Source of the DNA: Dysgonamonadaceae bacterium
GTDB lineage: Bacteria > Bacteroidota > Bacteroidia > Bacteroidales > Dysgonomonadaceae
Assembly (NCBI GenBank): GCA_028708095.1
Contig: JAQVZQ010000003.1
Span: 1 to 39,656, forward strand
Direction of reading: 5' to 3'
Length of the DNA: 39,656 bases
Under the pieces are notes generated by a model. That model was given only the letters and a program-made list of their open reading frames with translations, was not told the origin of the DNA and made no database searches. The translations under genes were made by a program, and so were the position numbers. Shown here piece by piece: positions 17,266 to 26,092 of the stretch. Numbering within the stretch: position 1 is the first letter of the stretch; each line of letters starts with the position of its first letter.

Positions 17266-17721
17266 CTACATTTTCTTTTTCAAAACATACCTATCTACCA
17301 ACTCACCCGTAATTATATCACCTTCGGCATTTAATAAAATCAATTCATTTTCGTCTACCTGAAATTGACTTGTTTCATCTTTAGACTCTAAAGTAATTAC
17401 TTTCCCTAAAATAGACCAAGTAAAAGTTCCATCTTGACTAAACTCATCGTCTCCTGTATGACCTAAATATTTGTAATGAGCATTATAAGTTTGATTCTTT
17501 TTTAATTCAATAACCGTTTCAATTCCTTCACAATCGTCACAAGGTAATATTCCTTCATACGATCCAACCCAACCTAAATCATCTTCTGAGTTGTTAGTAC
17601 TAATCATTGTATTATCTACTGAAGTTGAATCCTGAATATTTCCCGATTGTTTACTACTGGGGTTTGTACAACTTGCCATAACAATTGCAAGTAATGTAAT
17701 TATAAATCCTAATTTGTTCAT
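17266..17721 (-). CDS. NlpE-like lipoprotein, copy 2
   Basis: A paralogue of the next gene downstream: 151 residues, signal peptide with lipobox MASC (Cys18). The same core is present (WVGSYEGILPCDDCEGIET, then HYKYLG, GTFTWSILGKVITL and the C-terminal DRYVLKKKM). The two share layout and most motif residues but differ clearly across their length, so the duplication is not recent. It is the promoter-proximal member of the pair. The 184 bases between it and the upstream lipoprotein gene show no recognisable promoter or terminator. Confidence 0.8.
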   Translation of the reverse strand: MNKLGFIITLLAIVMASCTNPSSKQSGNIQDSTSVDNTMISTNNSEDDLGWVGSYEGILPCDDCEGIETVIELKKNQTYNAHYKYLGHTGDDEFSQDGTFTWSILGKVITLESKDETSQFQVDENELILLNAEGDIITGELVDRYVLKKKM

Positions 17722-17905
17722 ATCGTTACTATTTAAATTTATTTATCGGTGGCGATGCATATGTACTACCATGCTTACCAACCATTTACTAATCATAAAT
17801 TTAACAAACATGAAATATTTTAGTTCATATTGGAGGAGATTAATATCATAATTCTGTTACTTAACTTAATACCAAACTCCATCCTATATTATATTCTCAT
17901 AGGTT

Positions 17906-19342
17906 TTAATCAATCGGTGAAACAAATACTTCTAATGGATTTAAGCTATCCTTTTCCACATTATCAACTTTAAAAGAAACAAAATCTGTTTTACTTGTAT
18001 TAGATGCCATAATATATTTCTTTCCCTTTTCATCTTGCTTAATCATTAGATGCATATCACCATTGTCTCTCTTTTCTAATGTTTTTAATTTAAAGATATC
18101 CAAGTTGCTTTTCATCTCTTCAAGAGTTGGTTGCAAAGCATCCCAAACCTCTGGGGCTTTTCTTCTATCGTTCCAAAAGAAAATACCAGTTGCACCATGA
18201 ATAATAGAAGTATACATTTGGCACCTAACTTGACTTACATAATCCTCTGCTGATATATTACCAGGCTTAGCGTAGCCATTCCCGTCAAAAAACAACCAAA
18301 TAGGAATCGTAGGGTCACCTAAACCTGCTCTAATTGCATCAACTGTAAGACCTGCCAAGACAGGATTAGCGTAAAAGTCTCTAAAAGCATTAATTCCGAA
18401 AGCATTGCCATTACCCTTGTAGGCTTCTGCATATGCTTTTATATTTTCGTAATGGTAAGATTTTAATTCTTCAAGTGTATAAGATGTGTACGAGTAACTA
18501 TTGTCTTTAAATTCATATGCTGGAACTCCATTAAATCCTTCATTAAATGCCAATAAAGGATATCCTTCACCTTTAGCAAGAGCATACTTTGCATAACTTT
18601 GAGCTGATTCACTGGTCACTTCGTAGGGAGGTGTTTCAGGCATTGATGAATGATCTTTAAGATATCTTTTTTCAAAGAAAAAAGCACTTCCTTTACCATG
18701 TCCTGCTAAATCAGCAAAAATAATGGGATTAGAGTTTGGGTCTTTTTGCTTTTCAAGCTCTATCAACTTATTATAAATCCAATTTCCAACTACGGGTGGT
18801 GTATACCAATGATTTTGAGCCAAACCCATCGACACTTCATCAATCGGGAGATAAGCACGTTCTACATTTTCATATTGAAGAATATGCTTACTAAGTTCAT
18901 CATTTAACTTACTCACTAATTCATTATCATTTTCAATATTCTTCATATACTGACTCTCATAGTATCCTTTTTCAATACCCTTGCTCTTAATTGCAGGCTT
19001 TTTAGACAAAAAGTCCATTAAAATTAAAGATGGCCTTATACTCATATATATGATATCTTTTCTCTGTTGATCAATATGGTGAAAAGATATATTTATGTTG
19101 CGTGATTGCTTATTATACACATCCACACTATTGGCATCCTCAGCTACATAACCAGGAATATTCCATGCTCCAATAGGAAAAAACTTTTCTGTCTCGCCAT
19201 TGGTTTTCTTCAAAAACCAAGCTTCATCAACTAAACCATCCTTGTCCTTATTCGAAGAGGATTGACTATTGTCTCTACTATTACAGCTTGCTCCCAGTAA
19301 AATTAAGAGAGAAAAAAATAAAATAAAATTTCGTGAATACAT
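17906..19342 (-). CDS. Glycoside-hydrolase-like lipoprotein, tandem copy 1
   Basis: A lipoprotein of 478 residues with lipobox LGASC (Cys20). I do not recognise an established family. It has features of a (beta/alpha)8 hydrolase: an early FFPIGAWNIPGY strand, YLPIDEVSMGL at 164-173 with adjacent Asp168 and Glu169 at what could be a strand-4 end, LLAFNEGFNGVPAY with Glu268, and late strands IWLFFDGNGYAKPG and HGATGIFFWND. The segment EVWDALQPTLEEMKSNLDIF is like the helix after the last strand in such enzymes. Hydrolase activity and catalytic residues are inference. It is last of three homologues on one strand, 45 bases after copy 2, and retains no Glu-rich linker. Confidence 0.6.
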   Translation of the reverse strand: MYSRNFILFFSLLILLGASCNSRDNSQSSSNKDKDGLVDEAWFLKKTNGETEKFFPIGAWNIPGYVAEDANSVDVYNKQSRNINISFHHIDQQRKDIIYMSIRPSLILMDFLSKKPAIKSKGIEKGYYESQYMKNIENDNELVSKLNDELSKHILQYENVERAYLPIDEVSMGLAQNHWYTPPVVGNWIYNKLIELEKQKDPNSNPIIFADLAGHGKGSAFFFEKRYLKDHSSMPETPPYEVTSESAQSYAKYALAKGEGYPLLAFNEGFNGVPAYEFKDNSYSYTSYTLEELKSYHYENIKAYAEAYKGNGNAFGINAFRDFYANPVLAGLTVDAIRAGLGDPTIPIWLFFDGNGYAKPGNISAEDYVSQVRCQMYTSIIHGATGIFFWNDRRKAPEVWDALQPTLEEMKSNLDIFKLKTLEKRDNGDMHLMIKQDEKGKKYIMASNTSKTDFVSFKVDNVEKDSLNPLEVFVSPID

Positions 19343-19387
19343 AAATATAATATATTAAAAAATAAATTTAGAAACTTCCTGTTCAAT

Positions 19388-20788
19388 TTAAATTGGAGAA
19401 ACATATACCTCTAATGGAGCCAAGTTATTTTTTTCCACATTTTCAACTTCCAAAGGTACATTGTTAGTTTTACTTGTATTAGATGCCATGATATATTTTT
19501 TTCCCTTTTCATCTTGCTTAATCATTAGATGCATATCACCATCGTCTCTCTTTTCTAATGTTTTTAATTTAAAGATGTCCAAGTTGCTTTTCATCTCTTC
19601 GAGAGTTGGCTGCAAAGCATCCCAAACCTCTGCAGTTTTACGGCTATCGTTCCAAAAGAAAACACCGGTTGCTCCATGAATAATTGATGTATACATTTGA
19701 CACTTAACTTGATTTACATAATCCTCTGCAGATATATTTCCAGGCTTTGCGTAGCCATTCCCATCAAAGAATAACCATATAGGAACTTTTGGATCACCTA
19801 AACCTGCTCTTATTGCATCGACTGTTGTTCCTGCTAAAACAGGGTTATCACGAAAGTCCATAAAAGCATTAATTCCAAATGCATTGCCATTGCCTTTGTA
19901 AGCTTCAGCATATGCTTTTATGTTTTCGTAATGGTAAGACTTTAATTCTTCAGGTGTATAAGATGTGTATGAGTAGCTATTATCTTTAAATTCATAAGCA
20001 GGAACACCATTAAATCCTTCATTAAATGCCAATAAAGGAAATCCTTCACCTTTAGCTAAAGCATCTTTTGCATACTCTTGAGCTGATTCATTAGTCATCT
20101 CGTAAGGAGGTGTTTCAGGCATAGATGAGTGTTCTTTAAGATATCTTTTTTCAAAGAAAAATGAGCTCCCTTTACCGTGCCCTGCTAAATCAGCGAAAAC
20201 AATGGTGTTGGGATCAATTGTTTGTAGTTTTTTGTAAATTACTTCGCCAACTACAGGAGGAGTATACCAATGATTCTGAGCTAAACCCATTGACACTTCA
20301 TCAATCGGCAGATAGGCACGTTCAACATTTTCATATTTTAAAACATGTTTATGGAGTTCATCATCTAACACAGTCAATAATTCTTTATCATTTTCGATGT
20401 TTTTCAAGTATTGACCTTCATAATAACCTTTTTCTTTTCCTTTGCTTGTAATAACTGGCATTTTAGATAAAAAGCCCATTAAAATATAAGAGGGTCTTAT
20501 ACTCATATACATAATATCCTTTCTCTGTTGACCAATATGGTGAAAAGATATATTTATGTTGCGTGATTGCTTATTATATACATCAGTACTATTGGCATCC
20601 TCAGCTACATAACCAGGAATATTCCATGCACCAATGGGAAAGAATTTTTCCGTTTCACCGTTAGTTTTTTTTAAAAACCATCCTTCATCAGCTAATTTAT
20701 CCTTATCAGAGGAGTTTTGGCTATTTATACAACTAGTTCCCAGAATAATAAAAAAAGAAAACAGTAAGATTAAATTTCTTGAATTCAT
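19388..20788 (-). CDS. Glycoside-hydrolase-like lipoprotein, tandem copy 2
   Basis: Middle member of the triplet: 466 residues with lipobox LGTSC (Cys20). It is very similar to copy 1 across the whole length, including the blocks around FFPIGAWNIPGYVAEDAN, YLPIDEVSMGLAQNHWYTP and FNEGFNGVPAYEFKDNSYS. It differs by a short deletion where copy 1 has IELEKQKDPNSNPI (here QTIDPNTI) and in its last 40 residues. The near-complete retention of candidate active-site residues argues that all copies are functional proteins. It lies 54 bases after copy 3 and is probably in the same transcript. Its function is not established. Confidence 0.6.
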   Translation of the reverse strand: MNSRNLILLFSFFIILGTSCINSQNSSDKDKLADEGWFLKKTNGETEKFFPIGAWNIPGYVAEDANSTDVYNKQSRNINISFHHIGQQRKDIMYMSIRPSYILMGFLSKMPVITSKGKEKGYYEGQYLKNIENDKELLTVLDDELHKHVLKYENVERAYLPIDEVSMGLAQNHWYTPPVVGEVIYKKLQTIDPNTIVFADLAGHGKGSSFFFEKRYLKEHSSMPETPPYEMTNESAQEYAKDALAKGEGFPLLAFNEGFNGVPAYEFKDNSYSYTSYTPEELKSYHYENIKAYAEAYKGNGNAFGINAFMDFRDNPVLAGTTVDAIRAGLGDPKVPIWLFFDGNGYAKPGNISAEDYVNQVKCQMYTSIIHGATGVFFWNDSRKTAEVWDALQPTLEEMKSNLDIFKLKTLEKRDDGDMHLMIKQDEKGKKYIMASNTSKTNNVPLEVENVEKNNLAPLEVYVSPI

Positions 20789-20842
20789 AAAAATAATATA
20801 TTAAAAATGATTTTATAAACTTCTTATTTATGTGTGCATTTT

Positions 20843-22342
20843 TTAAAAAGGAGCTATATATACTTCTAATGGTGCCAAACTATTCTTTTCCAGATTATCA
20901 ACTTTTAAAGGCACAGTGCTAGTTTTACTTGTATTTGTTGCAATAATATATTTCTGCCCTTTGTTATCTTTCTTAATCATTAGGTGCATATCATTATCGT
21001 CTCTCTTTTCTAATGTCTTTAATCTAATGATATCTAAGTTGCCTTTCATCTCTTCCAGAGTTGGCTGCAAAGCATCCCAAACCTCTTGTCCACTCGGATT
21101 GTTCCAAAAGAAAACACCAGTTGCTCCATGAGTAATTGAAGTATACATTTGGCATTTAATCTGTTTAATATAATTATCTACGGGTACGTTTCCTCTTGCG
21201 TATCCATTACCGTCAAAAAACAGCCAAATAGGAACTTCTGGGTCACCTAAACCTGCTCTGATTGCATCAACAGTAAGTCCTGCTAAAATGGGATTTGCTG
21301 CAAAATCTCTAAAAGCGTTAATTCCAAATGCATTTCCATTTCCTTTGTAAGCCTCAGCGTATGCTTTTATGTTTTCGTAGTGGTAAGACTTTAATTGTTC
21401 AAGTGAATAAGATGTGTATGAGTAACTAGTTGGTGAGAATTTATAAGCAGGAACTCCATTAAATCCTTCAAGAAATCCCAGTAATGGTAATCCATTATTA
21501 TTTAGAGCATGATTAGCATACTCTTGAGCTGATTCATTAATCATTTCATATGGAGGGCTATCAGGCATTGATGAATGATCCTTTAGGTATCTTTTTTCAA
21601 AGAAATATGTACTCCCCTTTCCATGTCCGGCTAAATCAGCAAAAACAATGGGATTGGCATTAGGGTCTTTTTGTTTCTCAAGTTCTATTATTTTTTTATA
21701 AATCCAATCTCCAACAACAGGTGGTGTATACCAGTAATTCGAAGCTAACCCCATTGATACCTCATCAATAGGTAGGTAAGCTCTCTCTACATTTGGATAT
21801 TCGTTATACATATGATTTGCAAGTTCATTTGACAGTTTATTTTTCAATATATTGTCACTTTCAATGTTTTTCAAATACTGGCTCTCATAATAGCCTTTTT
21901 CATTCCCTTTGTTCTTGATATCTGGTTGTCTACTCAAAAAATCCATTAAAATATAAGATGGCCTTATACTCATATATATGATATCTTTTCTCTGTTGGCC
22001 AATGTAATGAAAAGATATATTTATATTACGTGATTGCCTATTATATACACTTACAGCATTGGGATCATTAGCTTCATATCCAGGAATACGCCATGCACCA
22101 ATGGGGAAGAACTTTTCTGTTTCACCATTTGTTTTTTTCAAAAACCAAGCCTCTTCAACTAAACCCTCCTCCTCTTCTTCTTCTTCTTCTTCTTTGTTCT
22201 TGTCTTCTTCTTTGTCTTTACCCTCTTCTTCCTTTTTTTCTTCCTCTTTGTCAGGAGGAATTAAACTGTCATCGTTATCATTACAGCCGATTAAAAAAAC
22301 AGTAAATAAAAAAAGGAGCAATGTGAGATTTCGTAAGTACAT
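20843..22342 (-). CDS. Glycoside-hydrolase-like lipoprotein, tandem copy 3, with Glu-rich linker
   Basis: First-transcribed and most diverged of the triplet: 499 residues with lipobox FLIGC (Cys20). After the cysteine comes NDNDDS and then about 35 residues almost wholly Glu, Lys and Asp, encoded by a CTT-type trinucleotide tract, before the shared AWFLKKTNGETEKFFPIGAW. Acidic residues directly after the lipid cysteine resemble the Bacteroidota surface-export signal, so surface exposure is likely but inferred. The Glu of the FNEGFNG motif is kept (LEGFNG), as is the PIDEVSMGL block. The longer charged linker may hold the domain away from the membrane. Confidence 0.6.
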   Translation of the reverse strand: MYLRNLTLLLFLFTVFLIGCNDNDDSLIPPDKEEEKKEEEGKDKEEDKNKEEEEEEEEEGLVEEAWFLKKTNGETEKFFPIGAWRIPGYEANDPNAVSVYNRQSRNINISFHYIGQQRKDIIYMSIRPSYILMDFLSRQPDIKNKGNEKGYYESQYLKNIESDNILKNKLSNELANHMYNEYPNVERAYLPIDEVSMGLASNYWYTPPVVGDWIYKKIIELEKQKDPNANPIVFADLAGHGKGSTYFFEKRYLKDHSSMPDSPPYEMINESAQEYANHALNNNGLPLLGFLEGFNGVPAYKFSPTSYSYTSYSLEQLKSYHYENIKAYAEAYKGNGNAFGINAFRDFAANPILAGLTVDAIRAGLGDPEVPIWLFFDGNGYARGNVPVDNYIKQIKCQMYTSITHGATGVFFWNNPSGQEVWDALQPTLEEMKGNLDIIRLKTLEKRDDNDMHLMIKKDNKGQKYIIATNTSKTSTVPLKVDNLEKNSLAPLEVYIAPF

Positions 22343-22506
22343 AATATTAAGTATTTAATTGTTAATTATGAAAATTGCAACAAGGCATTTGTTAGTTATT
22401 TACAAAGTAAGTCATTTTAATAAAACACTCCCCATCCTTTTGCGTAAATATACACTCAAATAACGTATCTTAATTTTGATAATATCAACTTATAGTCATT
22501 ATGAAG

Positions 22507-22582
22507 TAATGATAGAAGATATATTTTAGAATTAATTCTCAAGATAATGATAGAAGATATATTTTAGAATTAATTCTCAAGA
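22507..22582. repeat. Perfect 38-bp tandem duplication
   Basis: 22507-22544 and 22545-22582 are identical, head to tail. The second copy contains the stop codon of the small membrane-protein gene ending at 22577. Each unit contains the dyad AGAATTAATTCT. Confidence 0.9.
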
Positions 22583-22969
22583 TATAAATGCACTTATACC
22601 ATTAATAAAATCGTAGAACCATTCAAAAGAAAATATAGTATTGAACTTACTACCCCACCACCAAAGAAAAGGTATCATAAAAATGCCGATTATTCCTAAG
22701 ATAACACTTACTTTAGCTCTATACAAAAAAGAGATGAGACCAATAAATAACAAGGAAACAGGCCCAATACAAAAGAACCACCACCAATTGAACTGTAGCG
22801 ACAATAACACCAATGATACGAGCCCTGCAATAGCACCAAGCCATCCGATAGAACCAATTGCAACACCTAAAAATTTATTTGATCCCTCATAATCTATATA
22901 GACCTTAACATTAAGAGCTGACCAGCATAACAATGCCGTGGTTATCCAAAATAAGTGATTGAAAATCAT
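22577..22969 (-). CDS. Small integral membrane protein, unknown function
   Basis: A protein of 130 residues with four hydrophobic helices (about 5-20, 32-55, 58-85 and 88-108) and unusually many Trp residues, including WWWFF and LWWWG. No catalytic or binding motif is visible and I do not recognise a family. It begins MIFNHLFWITTALLCW with no signal peptide cleavage site. The C-terminal end lies in the second unit of a 38-bp duplication, so its last codons may differ in relatives. It is flanked by non-coding gaps of about 215 bp upstream, in which I see nothing, and 235 bp downstream. Confidence 0.6.
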   Translation of the reverse strand: MIFNHLFWITTALLCWSALNVKVYIDYEGSNKFLGVAIGSIGWLGAIAGLVSLVLLSLQFNWWWFFCIGPVSLLFIGLISFLYRAKVSVILGIIGIFMIPFLWWWGSKFNTIFSFEWFYDFINGISAFIS

Positions 22970-23184
22970 ATTGCGATAATTTATAAATATAAATAATTGA
23001 GTTGATTTGCTCTAGTGTTTAGTTTATATCGAAAACTATTAGTAATGAACAACCGTTTCTTGTGCTAATATAAGATGAAATTAAACCTTAAAGCGTTAAT
23101 GATAGAACCTATACTGTTAAAAATAATGTTCGTAATTTTACTACAAAAACTTTTTAAGAATAATGCAATATATGTATTACCTCA

Positions 23185-23682
23185 TTAATTAATCTCCAAC
23201 ACTTTAAACACACTCTCCCCATGTTCAAGTTTAAGAATAGCCCTTTCACCCACTTTTTTATTCATCAATAACTCTCCAAGTGGTGAGGTAAAAGCAATTT
23301 TACCTTCTCTCAGGTTGGCTTCATCTACACCCACAATTTGAAGTTGTCGTGTCTTTTTGCTTTTCCCAATTTGCAGCAAAACTGTAGAACCAAATCGAAC
23401 TTCGCTTTTGTCTTGCTCTTCGTGATTTATAACTTGAGCAGTCACAATTCGCTCTTCTAATTGCTGTAATTTTATATTCAGCACTTTCACAGCATTAAGT
23501 TTTCCATGCTCATCTCCCTCATTCCAAGTTTTCAACTCAGTCAAAAGGTCTTCTTTTTCTTTCAATAATGCCTCCAATCCAGCTGGTGTAACATAATTAG
23601 TAACACCTCGGGGTAAATCAGCCCGCGGTGGTACAAAAGGAACTTCTAGTCGTTCATCTTCATTTACAAATGCTCTGCTCAT
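23185..23682 (-). CDS. GreA/GreB family transcription elongation factor
   Basis: A cytoplasmic RNA polymerase secondary-channel protein of 165 residues from MSRAFVNEDER; the ORF is open for another 11 codons upstream, but MSRAF is the conserved beginning. The N-terminal half is a coiled coil (about 45-95), with acidic residues near its tip (WNEGDEHGK) as expected for stimulating transcript cleavage. The C-terminal half is the FKBP-like Gre domain (FGSTVLLQIGKSKK, IAFTSPLGELLMNKKVGERAIL). Family members rescue backtracked polymerase. This sequence is closer to the GreB-like subgroup starting MSRAF than to classical GreA. A promoter match lies 110 bases upstream. Confidence 0.85.
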   Translation of the reverse strand: MSRAFVNEDERLEVPFVPPRADLPRGVTNYVTPAGLEALLKEKEDLLTELKTWNEGDEHGKLNAVKVLNIKLQQLEERIVTAQVINHEEQDKSEVRFGSTVLLQIGKSKKTRQLQIVGVDEANLREGKIAFTSPLGELLMNKKVGERAILKLEHGESVFKVLEIN

Positions 23683-23791
23683 AATATTAATTGTCGTTAC
23701 ATAATGTTTAACCACTTTCAGAATAATGTTGTAATAAGTGTTTCCTTAGATTTAATAAGCAAATACACTAAAAATGGTTTTCTGTTGCAAC

Positions 23792-23799
23792 CAAAGATA
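23792..23799 (-). promoter_or_regulatory. Bacteroidota -7 promoter element before the Gre-family gene
   Basis: TATCTTTG on the minus strand, about 110 bases before the ATG at 23682. It lies in the divergent region shared with the TspO-like gene. Confidence 0.5.
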
Positions 23800-23931
23800 C
23801 AAAAAAATGGAACATATTCACAATGAAAACTTTTATCTCAATTAAATTATAAGTAAATTTGAGAAAGAGTAGACTAAACAAAGTGAATTTAAAATGATAT
23901 TACATTTATATTAGCCAATCAAAAATTAATG

Positions 23932-23939
23932 TATCTTTG
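23932..23939 (+). promoter_or_regulatory. Bacteroidota -7 promoter element before the TspO-like gene
   Basis: TATCTTTG on the plus strand, 132 bases before the ATG at 24071. It is back to back with the matching element serving the Gre-family gene. Confidence 0.5.
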
Positions 23940-24070
23940 AGTATGTATATATCATTAAATTAATACATCCCACGAAACTAAGAAGAATAACTGTATACAA
24001 CCCGTTTATTTATTCTATGAAGTATTTTTAATGAAAAATTTAGCTTCAAAACAACTTAAACTTAACCCTC

Positions 24071-24874
24071 ATGGAAAAATTAAAAAAACAACAATCTCTT
24101 TCTATTCTGAATTTTTTAGCAGTACTATTTGCCATTAGCATTAATTATTACTCGCAAATACATACCATCAATGGCAATCGTGTGAGCGATATGAGTAACA
24201 AATATTCAAACTTATTTACTCCAGCAGGTTATGCATTCGCAATATGGGGTATTATATTCATAGCCATTTTTATTTTTGCAGCATATCAAATTTATAGAAC
24301 TTTGATCCTTAAGAAAACATTCGATTTCATTAGCCAAACAAGTGGATGGTTTGTTCTTGCAAACGTGGCCAATGGATTTTGGATTATTGCGTGGCTATAC
24401 GACTACACATTATTGTCAGTTGCCATAATGTTAGTAATACTTTTCTCGCTTCTAAAAATTGTGGCAAATACTGATATGGAACGTCGACGTGTTCCAGCAA
24501 AAACAATCGTTTTTGCTTGGTGGCCTATATCAATATATGCAGGTTGGATCTCTGTGGCCACCATAGCTAATATTGCAGCTTATTTGTCAAAAATTGGATG
24601 GGATGGTGGTTTTTTATCACCTATAACGTGGACAATTTTGCTTATTGTAATTGCCACCCTTTTAAATTTGTTTTTGATATTCACCCGTGGAATGCGTGAA
24701 TTTGCAATAGTTGGAGCTTGGGCATTAATTGCTATCTATGTAAGGCATCAATTAAATTATGAGACTATTGCAAACTTCGCTATTGTTGGAGCCTCAATAA
24801 TTCTTTTTTCAATAGTTATTCATGCATACATAAATAGGAAAATTAATCCGTTCTATGGAAAATATTTTTCATAG
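24071..24874 (+). CDS. TspO/MBR-like tryptophan-rich membrane protein
   Basis: An integral membrane protein of 267 residues with about eight hydrophobic segments and many Trp residues. The segment LFTPAGYAFAIWGIIF resembles the TspO signature F-x-P-x-G-x-x-F-x-x-x-W, and W-x-x-A/N-F-W type motifs recur later. Classical TspO proteins have five helices and about 160 residues, so this belongs to the longer TspO-like group. TspO proteins bind porphyrins or sterols and modulate stress or pigment metabolism; the ligand here is unknown. The start MEKLKKQQSLSI gives a positive-inside N-terminus. No operon partner. Confidence 0.6.
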   Translation: MEKLKKQQSLSILNFLAVLFAISINYYSQIHTINGNRVSDMSNKYSNLFTPAGYAFAIWGIIFIAIFIFAAYQIYRTLILKKTFDFISQTSGWFVLANVANGFWIIAWLYDYTLLSVAIMLVILFSLLKIVANTDMERRRVPAKTIVFAWWPISIYAGWISVATIANIAAYLSKIGWDGGFLSPITWTILLIVIATLLNLFLIFTRGMREFAIVGAWALIAIYVRHQLNYETIANFAIVGASIILFSIVIHAYINRKINPFYGKYFS

Positions 24875-25351
24875 CACCTATAAAGTTGTTGCAAATTATT
24901 ATTGTGTGTGTGTGAAATTGTTGAGTCATGTTCAACACTAAAATGCTTTCTAAGAAACACTATATATATAACACCAGATAATGATTCTGCCATTAGCATT
25001 TTAATACCCCCTTCGTCAATCCTATTCTTTTTCAACCAACTAATTAAAAGTTTAACTAATAAACATTTGACATTTAACTCTTTTGTTTAATTATATTAAG
25101 TATTTTTGTATGCGACATGTGTTTTTTTTACAGGGGCAAGTCAATTATAAATTGTCTTCCTTGAATTAAAACATCATTGAAACAGATAAAGATTGAAAAG
25201 AAAAAGAATTTAAACACACACACTATAGAAAACTAAAAACAAGTCACGTTCTCTTGAAATATTATGTGTTTTCTGTATAACTGAGTCTATATATCAATAA
25301 GCTAACTAAATTAATCGTTACAAATAAAACTAAAAACAGGGAGGCTACTAA
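24875..25351. other. Non-coding stretch between the TspO-like and NERD genes
   Basis: AT-rich DNA with a short TG dinucleotide run near 24903 and TATTTTTG at 25101-25108, which fits the -7 element on the plus strand but lies about 245 bases before the next gene. No hairpin terminator, RNA gene or convincing open frame was found. Confidence 0.4.
25339..25344 (+). promoter_or_regulatory. Strong Shine-Dalgarno sequence before the NERD gene
   Basis: GGGAGG ends seven bases before the ATG at 25352. This is unusual in a genome where other starts show only A-rich leaders, and it fixes the start codon. Confidence 0.6.
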
Positions 25352-26092
25352 ATGGGAATATTTGCAATAATAGTAACTGCTTTGGTATTTGTTTACAGCA
25401 TAAACCGACATAGGAATAATGAGAAAAGAAATGCGAGAAAAATTTCAAGGCAATTGAATAAGCTTCATGCTAATGAATATAAAACTCTTAATAAAAAAAG
25501 AGTAAAGTCACCTATCGGAAGCAGTCAAATTGATTACATCGTTATATCAATATATGGTATCTTTATTATTGAAAGCAAGAATTATGCAGGACAAATTGAT
25601 GGTGAAGAAAATTCTAAATATTGGACGTACACCAAATTTAAAAAGAAAATAAAATTTAAAAATCCTATTAAAAATAACCAAGAACACATAGATGCATTAA
25701 AGGTTGCGCTGTCGGATTATACACAAATAATTTATCATCCCATTGTTGTTTTTACAAGTAATGCAAAAATAAATAGCATCACATCGTCAACACCTGTCAT
25801 ATATAGTAATCAACTCTTTCTAACTATTATGGCCAAAAGAGAAACTCCGAATTTAAATATTGAACAAGTAAATAACATCACAGCTAAAATAAACGAAGGA
25901 ATCATCTCCGAAAAAAAGAAAATACGTGCTTTTAAAGATCAAAAAAGCATACGTGCACAAAAGCGTAAAGATAAATCATTAATTTGCCCCAGATGTGGTA
26001 ATGATTTAATCGTCAAAGAGGGACCATATGGCAAGTTTTATGGTTGTTCAAATTATCCAAAGTGTAGATGCACGGTGACGTATAGAGGGTAA
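25352..26092 (+). CDS. NERD-domain protein with topoisomerase-type C4 zinc finger
   Basis: A 246-residue protein with an N-terminal membrane helix (about 1-17), a basic stretch, a NERD (nuclease-related) domain at about 40-160, and a C-terminal zinc finger CPRCGNDLIVKEGPYGKFYGC plus a final CXXXXXC-type Cys at about 212-240. NERD keeps the nuclease-like residues: Asp in SQIDYIVIS and the E-x-K pair in IIESKNYAG. The zinc finger is of the kind found at the end of bacterial topoisomerase I and binds single-stranded DNA. The combination suggests membrane-tethered DNA processing, but the substrate is unknown. It has an isolated position and an atypically strong Shine-Dalgarno. Confidence 0.85.
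   Translation: MGIFAIIVTALVFVYSINRHRNNEKRNARKISRQLNKLHANEYKTLNKKRVKSPIGSSQIDYIVISIYGIFIIESKNYAGQIDGEENSKYWTYTKFKKKIKFKNPIKNNQEHIDALKVALSDYTQIIYHPIVVFTSNAKINSITSSTPVIYSNQLFLTIMAKRETPNLNIEQVNNITAKINEGIISEKKKIRAFKDQKSIRAQKRKDKSLICPRCGNDLIVKEGPYGKFYGCSNYPKCRCTVTYRG

Noticed and set aside
17906-22342. Assembly artefact creating three copies
   Set aside because: The copies differ throughout, including indels, different linkers and different intergenic gaps, so they are real diverged paralogues.
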